5,993 nucleotides of DNA from positions 1 through 5,993 of the forward strand of contig JAKLGF010000030.1 of assembly GCA_022710815.1 (NCBI GenBank), in the 5' to 3' direction. This document shows, piece after piece, positions 4,874-5,993 of the stretch. Positions within the stretch are counted from its first letter, which is position 1. Each line of letters opens with the position of its first letter. This DNA comes from Patescibacteria group bacterium (GTDB lineage: Bacteria > Patescibacteriota > Minisyncoccia > Minisyncoccales > JAGOPM01). Both the position numbers and the translations under genes were made by a program. The notes beneath the pieces were generated by a model. It was not told the origin of the DNA and did not search any database. It was given only the letters and a program-made list of their open reading frames with translations.

Positions 4874-5536
4874 ATGGGACAAAGACCAAATCCCAATCAT
4901 CAAAAATGTTCAGAGGAAGAATACAGGAGAGCAACCCAAATTTTGGTTGAATCCTCAGTAGAAATCGCTCTGTACAACAACCAGGGAAGACTTTTGCTTT
5001 TTGGCAAAAAAGAGCCCAGAGCAGTTCACCCCTGTGAACATTGGATTGGTGGAAAACGCAAGATGCTTGGAGAAAGTGACCGTGATACTGCTTGCAGAAT
5101 CATGGAGGAGAAATATGGGATCAAAATCAAATATCCCGATAAAATCAGATACGTTGATTGCTATAGCTTTGTTCGAACCAGAAGGGGAGAAGATGGCGAA
5201 ACAATCATTGTCCGCCACAAAGAATCCAAGATAATGCGCTATCATCTTGAGGAAGATGAATATCAACAAATCAAGGAAGTGGTTGCTTCTGGGAAAAACG
5301 GATACAATCAAATCATTGAAATGTTCCCAGGAGAAATGCGCTTTGATCAAAATCTCCATCCCTCTTTGCAATGCTTGGCAATTGATTTGATTATCAGTCA
5401 AATCAGAGACAAATTCGTTTCCAAGAAAAGGCTTTCTGAACATGATCAGAAAGAATATGGAGAATGCGTTAACCAAGCCCATACACTGACTGGGTTGGGA
5501 GACGAAAGAATCTTCTATACCCAAGATCCTGTTTGA
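4874..5536 (+). CDS. Divergent Nudix-fold protein
   Basis: This 220-residue protein begins at ATG 4874, fixed by AAGGAGGA at 4862-4869; the frame opens earlier at 4835, but no ribosome site precedes that. The Nudix-like core runs from about 24 to 110: SSVEIALYNNQGRLLLFGKK (27-46), then HWIGG (56-60), as in hydrolases acting on nucleoside diphosphate sugars such as GDP-mannose mannosyl hydrolase. The Nudix box (59-83) reads GGKRKMLGES followed by CRIMEEKYGI. It is one residue longer than the GX5EX7REUXEEXGU rule, and the metal-binding REUXEE is RIMEEK, with Ile and Lys where two Glu are expected. Activity is therefore uncertain. A C-terminal part of about 100 residues (120-220), rich in charged residues, is not recognised. 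The gene stops with TGA and is followed by the hairpin series at 5551-5720. Confidence 0.75.
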   Translation: MGQRPNPNHQKCSEEEYRRATQILVESSVEIALYNNQGRLLLFGKKEPRAVHPCEHWIGGKRKMLGESDRDTACRIMEEKYGIKIKYPDKIRYVDCYSFVRTRRGEDGETIIVRHKESKIMRYHLEEDEYQQIKEVVASGKNGYNQIIEMFPGEMRFDQNLHPSLQCLAIDLIISQIRDKFVSKKRLSEHDQKEYGECVNQAHTLTGLGDERIFYTQDPV

Positions 5537-5550
5537 ATTTGTAAACTTCT

Positions 5551-5682
5551 AGGAGACCGATTGAAAAGAAAGAAAGACTTTCGTCAATCATGATCTCCGT
5601 GTGCAAACTGACAAGTTGGATTGGTTCCTCCTCCCGTCCAATCAACTTGCGCAGATTTAAGTAGTCCTGTTCCCGGGACTGC
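5551..5682 (+). ncRNA. Candidate structured RNA: three consecutive hairpins before a terminator
   Basis: No credible gene lies here, but the DNA folds strongly. Hairpin 1: GGAGA (5552-5556)/TCTCC (5594-5598), GATTGA (5559-5564)/TCAATC (5584-5589) and GAAAG (5568-5572)/CTTTC (5578-5582), stacked with small internal loops. Hairpin 2: CAAGTTG (5612-5618)/CAACTTG (5643-5649) and ATTGG (5620-5624)/CCAAT (5638-5642), with G5619 bulged and a 13-base loop TTCCTCCTCCCGT. Hairpin 3: GTAGTCCTG (5661-5669)/CGGGACTGC (5674-5682) with loop TTCC. The terminator follows at once. It may be an independent small RNA or the 3' UTR of the Nudix mRNA; no clear promoter of its own is visible. It is not tmRNA, RNase P RNA or SRP RNA by any landmark I can see. 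Confidence 0.5.
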
Positions 5683-5720
5683 AAAAAGCCCCCAGACACC
5701 AAGTCTGAGGGCTTTTTTCT
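5683..5720. terminator. Bidirectional terminator between the Nudix/RNA region and the epimerase gene
   Basis: AAAAAGCCC (5683-5691) pairs with GGGCTTTTT (5709-5717), then a C-A mismatch, then CAGAC (5693-5697) with GTCTG (5703-5707), closing loop ACCAA. The flanking A and T runs let it serve the plus-strand transcript and the minus-strand gene that stops at 5727. Confidence 0.9.
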
Positions 5721-5726
5721 TTGTAG

Positions 5727-5993
5727 TTACAAATATTCATTAGCCCGATACCAGGCTACTTGTTTTTCAATTGATTTCTTGAAAGGAGTAAATTGCATTC
5801 CTAATTCTCTTCTAGCTTTTTCATTGGAATAATGCAGATAGAGTTGGAAGAATTTGACCATAGCTGGAGTGAGCTTTGGTTTCTTTTTGTTAAAAAAGGA
5901 AATTAAAACAAAGATATTGGCAGCTAGAACCAAGAACCAATTAGGTATTCTAATTTTAGGTTCTTCTTTACCTAAAGTCTTGGCAACAATATT
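5727..5993 (-). CDS. NAD-dependent epimerase/dehydratase family protein (C-terminal part only)
   Basis: The frame runs off the window end, so only the last 88 residues are visible; the apparent TTG start at 5933 is an internal leucine, because the frame stays open to 5993. The end is typical of extended short-chain dehydrogenases of the dihydroflavonol reductase/HpnA-like group: a KIRIPNW segment (13-19), a hydrophobic stretch (20-33), a short basic KKKPKL segment (36-41), then HYSNEKARRELGMQF (54-68) and a final SIEKQVAWYRANEYL (74-88). The S-x-x-KA-x-x-ELG and terminal helix block is the family hallmark. The Rossmann nucleotide-binding part and the catalytic Tyr-x-x-x-Lys lie outside the window, so the substrate cannot be assigned. 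It converges on the Nudix/RNA unit and shares its terminator. Confidence 0.85.
   Translation of the reverse strand, partial: NIVAKTLGKEEPKIRIPNWFLVLAANIFVLISFFNKKKPKLTPAMVKFFQLYLHYSNEKARRELGMQFTPFKKSIEKQVAWYRANEYL

Noticed and set aside
4656..4934. Minus-strand frame of 92 codons across the divergent region
   Set aside because: It covers both promoters and the ribosome site of the 73-residue gene and has no ribosome site of its own.
4955..5524. Long open frame (189 codons) on the minus strand
   Set aside because: It lies antisense within the Nudix gene, has no ribosome site, and its product is a hydrophobic, Cys/Ser/Phe-rich mixture typical of a shadow frame.
5469..5702. Minus-strand frame of 77 codons over the hairpin region
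   Set aside because: It starts inside the terminator stem, has no ribosome site, and its reading (including GREEE from the C-rich loop) is what a structured non-coding stretch would give. A GGAGGAGG on that strand has no suitable in-frame start after it.
1..5993. UGA recoding or a CRISPR, IS, phage or integron system
   Set aside because: UGA works as a stop at 5534 and is absent inside the other genes; no regular direct repeats, transposase, terminal inverted repeats or attC core sites were seen.

Overview
The window looks like part of a small-genome, AT-rich bacterium, most probably a member of the Candidate Phyla Radiation (Patescibacteria, Parcubacteria-like). This is inferred from gene content and style: a split MacB-type exporter followed by a DUF5666 protein, a stand-alone PRPP synthetase, short secreted or zinc-ribbon proteins, tRNA genes without encoded CCA, and compact one- or two-gene transcription units, each closed by an A-tract/U-tract hairpin terminator. 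TAA, TAG and TGA are all used as stops, so there is no sign of UGA recoding. No rRNA, IS element, phage gene or CRISPR array is present.

Layout. (1) 1-2101: the 3' part of an operon with an ABC ATPase (cut by the window edge), its MacB/FtsX-type permease and a membrane-anchored DUF5666 protein, ending in a terminator at 2127-2158. (2) 2177-3284: prs (PRPP synthetase) alone, with a GTG start, a strong Shine-Dalgarno and its own terminator. (3) 3283-4170: a TTANNN-free, well-formed promoter drives a two-gene unit, a membrane-anchored single-HKD phospholipase D-like nuclease (true start TTG 3352) and a 67-residue probable zinc-binding protein whose Shine-Dalgarno overlaps the nuclease stop codon. 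(4) 4182-4417: promoter, tRNA-Ile(GAT), tRNA-Ala(TGC) and terminator, not inside an rRNA operon. (5) 4434-5536: a divergent pair, an unrecognised 73-residue protein on the minus strand and a divergent Nudix-fold protein on the plus strand, separated by about 220 bp holding two facing promoters and a leader hairpin in each transcript. (6) 5551-5720: a non-coding stretch that folds into three strong consecutive hairpins plus a terminator. (7) 5727-5993: the C-terminal end of a minus-strand NAD-dependent epimerase/reductase, cut by the window edge.

How the parts relate. The first operon is an envelope export or lipoprotein-handling unit. The nuclease and prs could both serve nucleotide scavenging (uptake or degradation of DNA, then PRPP-dependent salvage), but they are separate transcription units and this link is inference. 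The most interesting unexplained element is the hairpin series after the Nudix gene. Its central hairpin exposes a C-rich loop complementary to Shine-Dalgarno sequences, so it is a candidate small regulatory RNA. The Nudix protein itself has a damaged Nudix box, and the tRNA-Ile gene has C where U55 is nearly universal.
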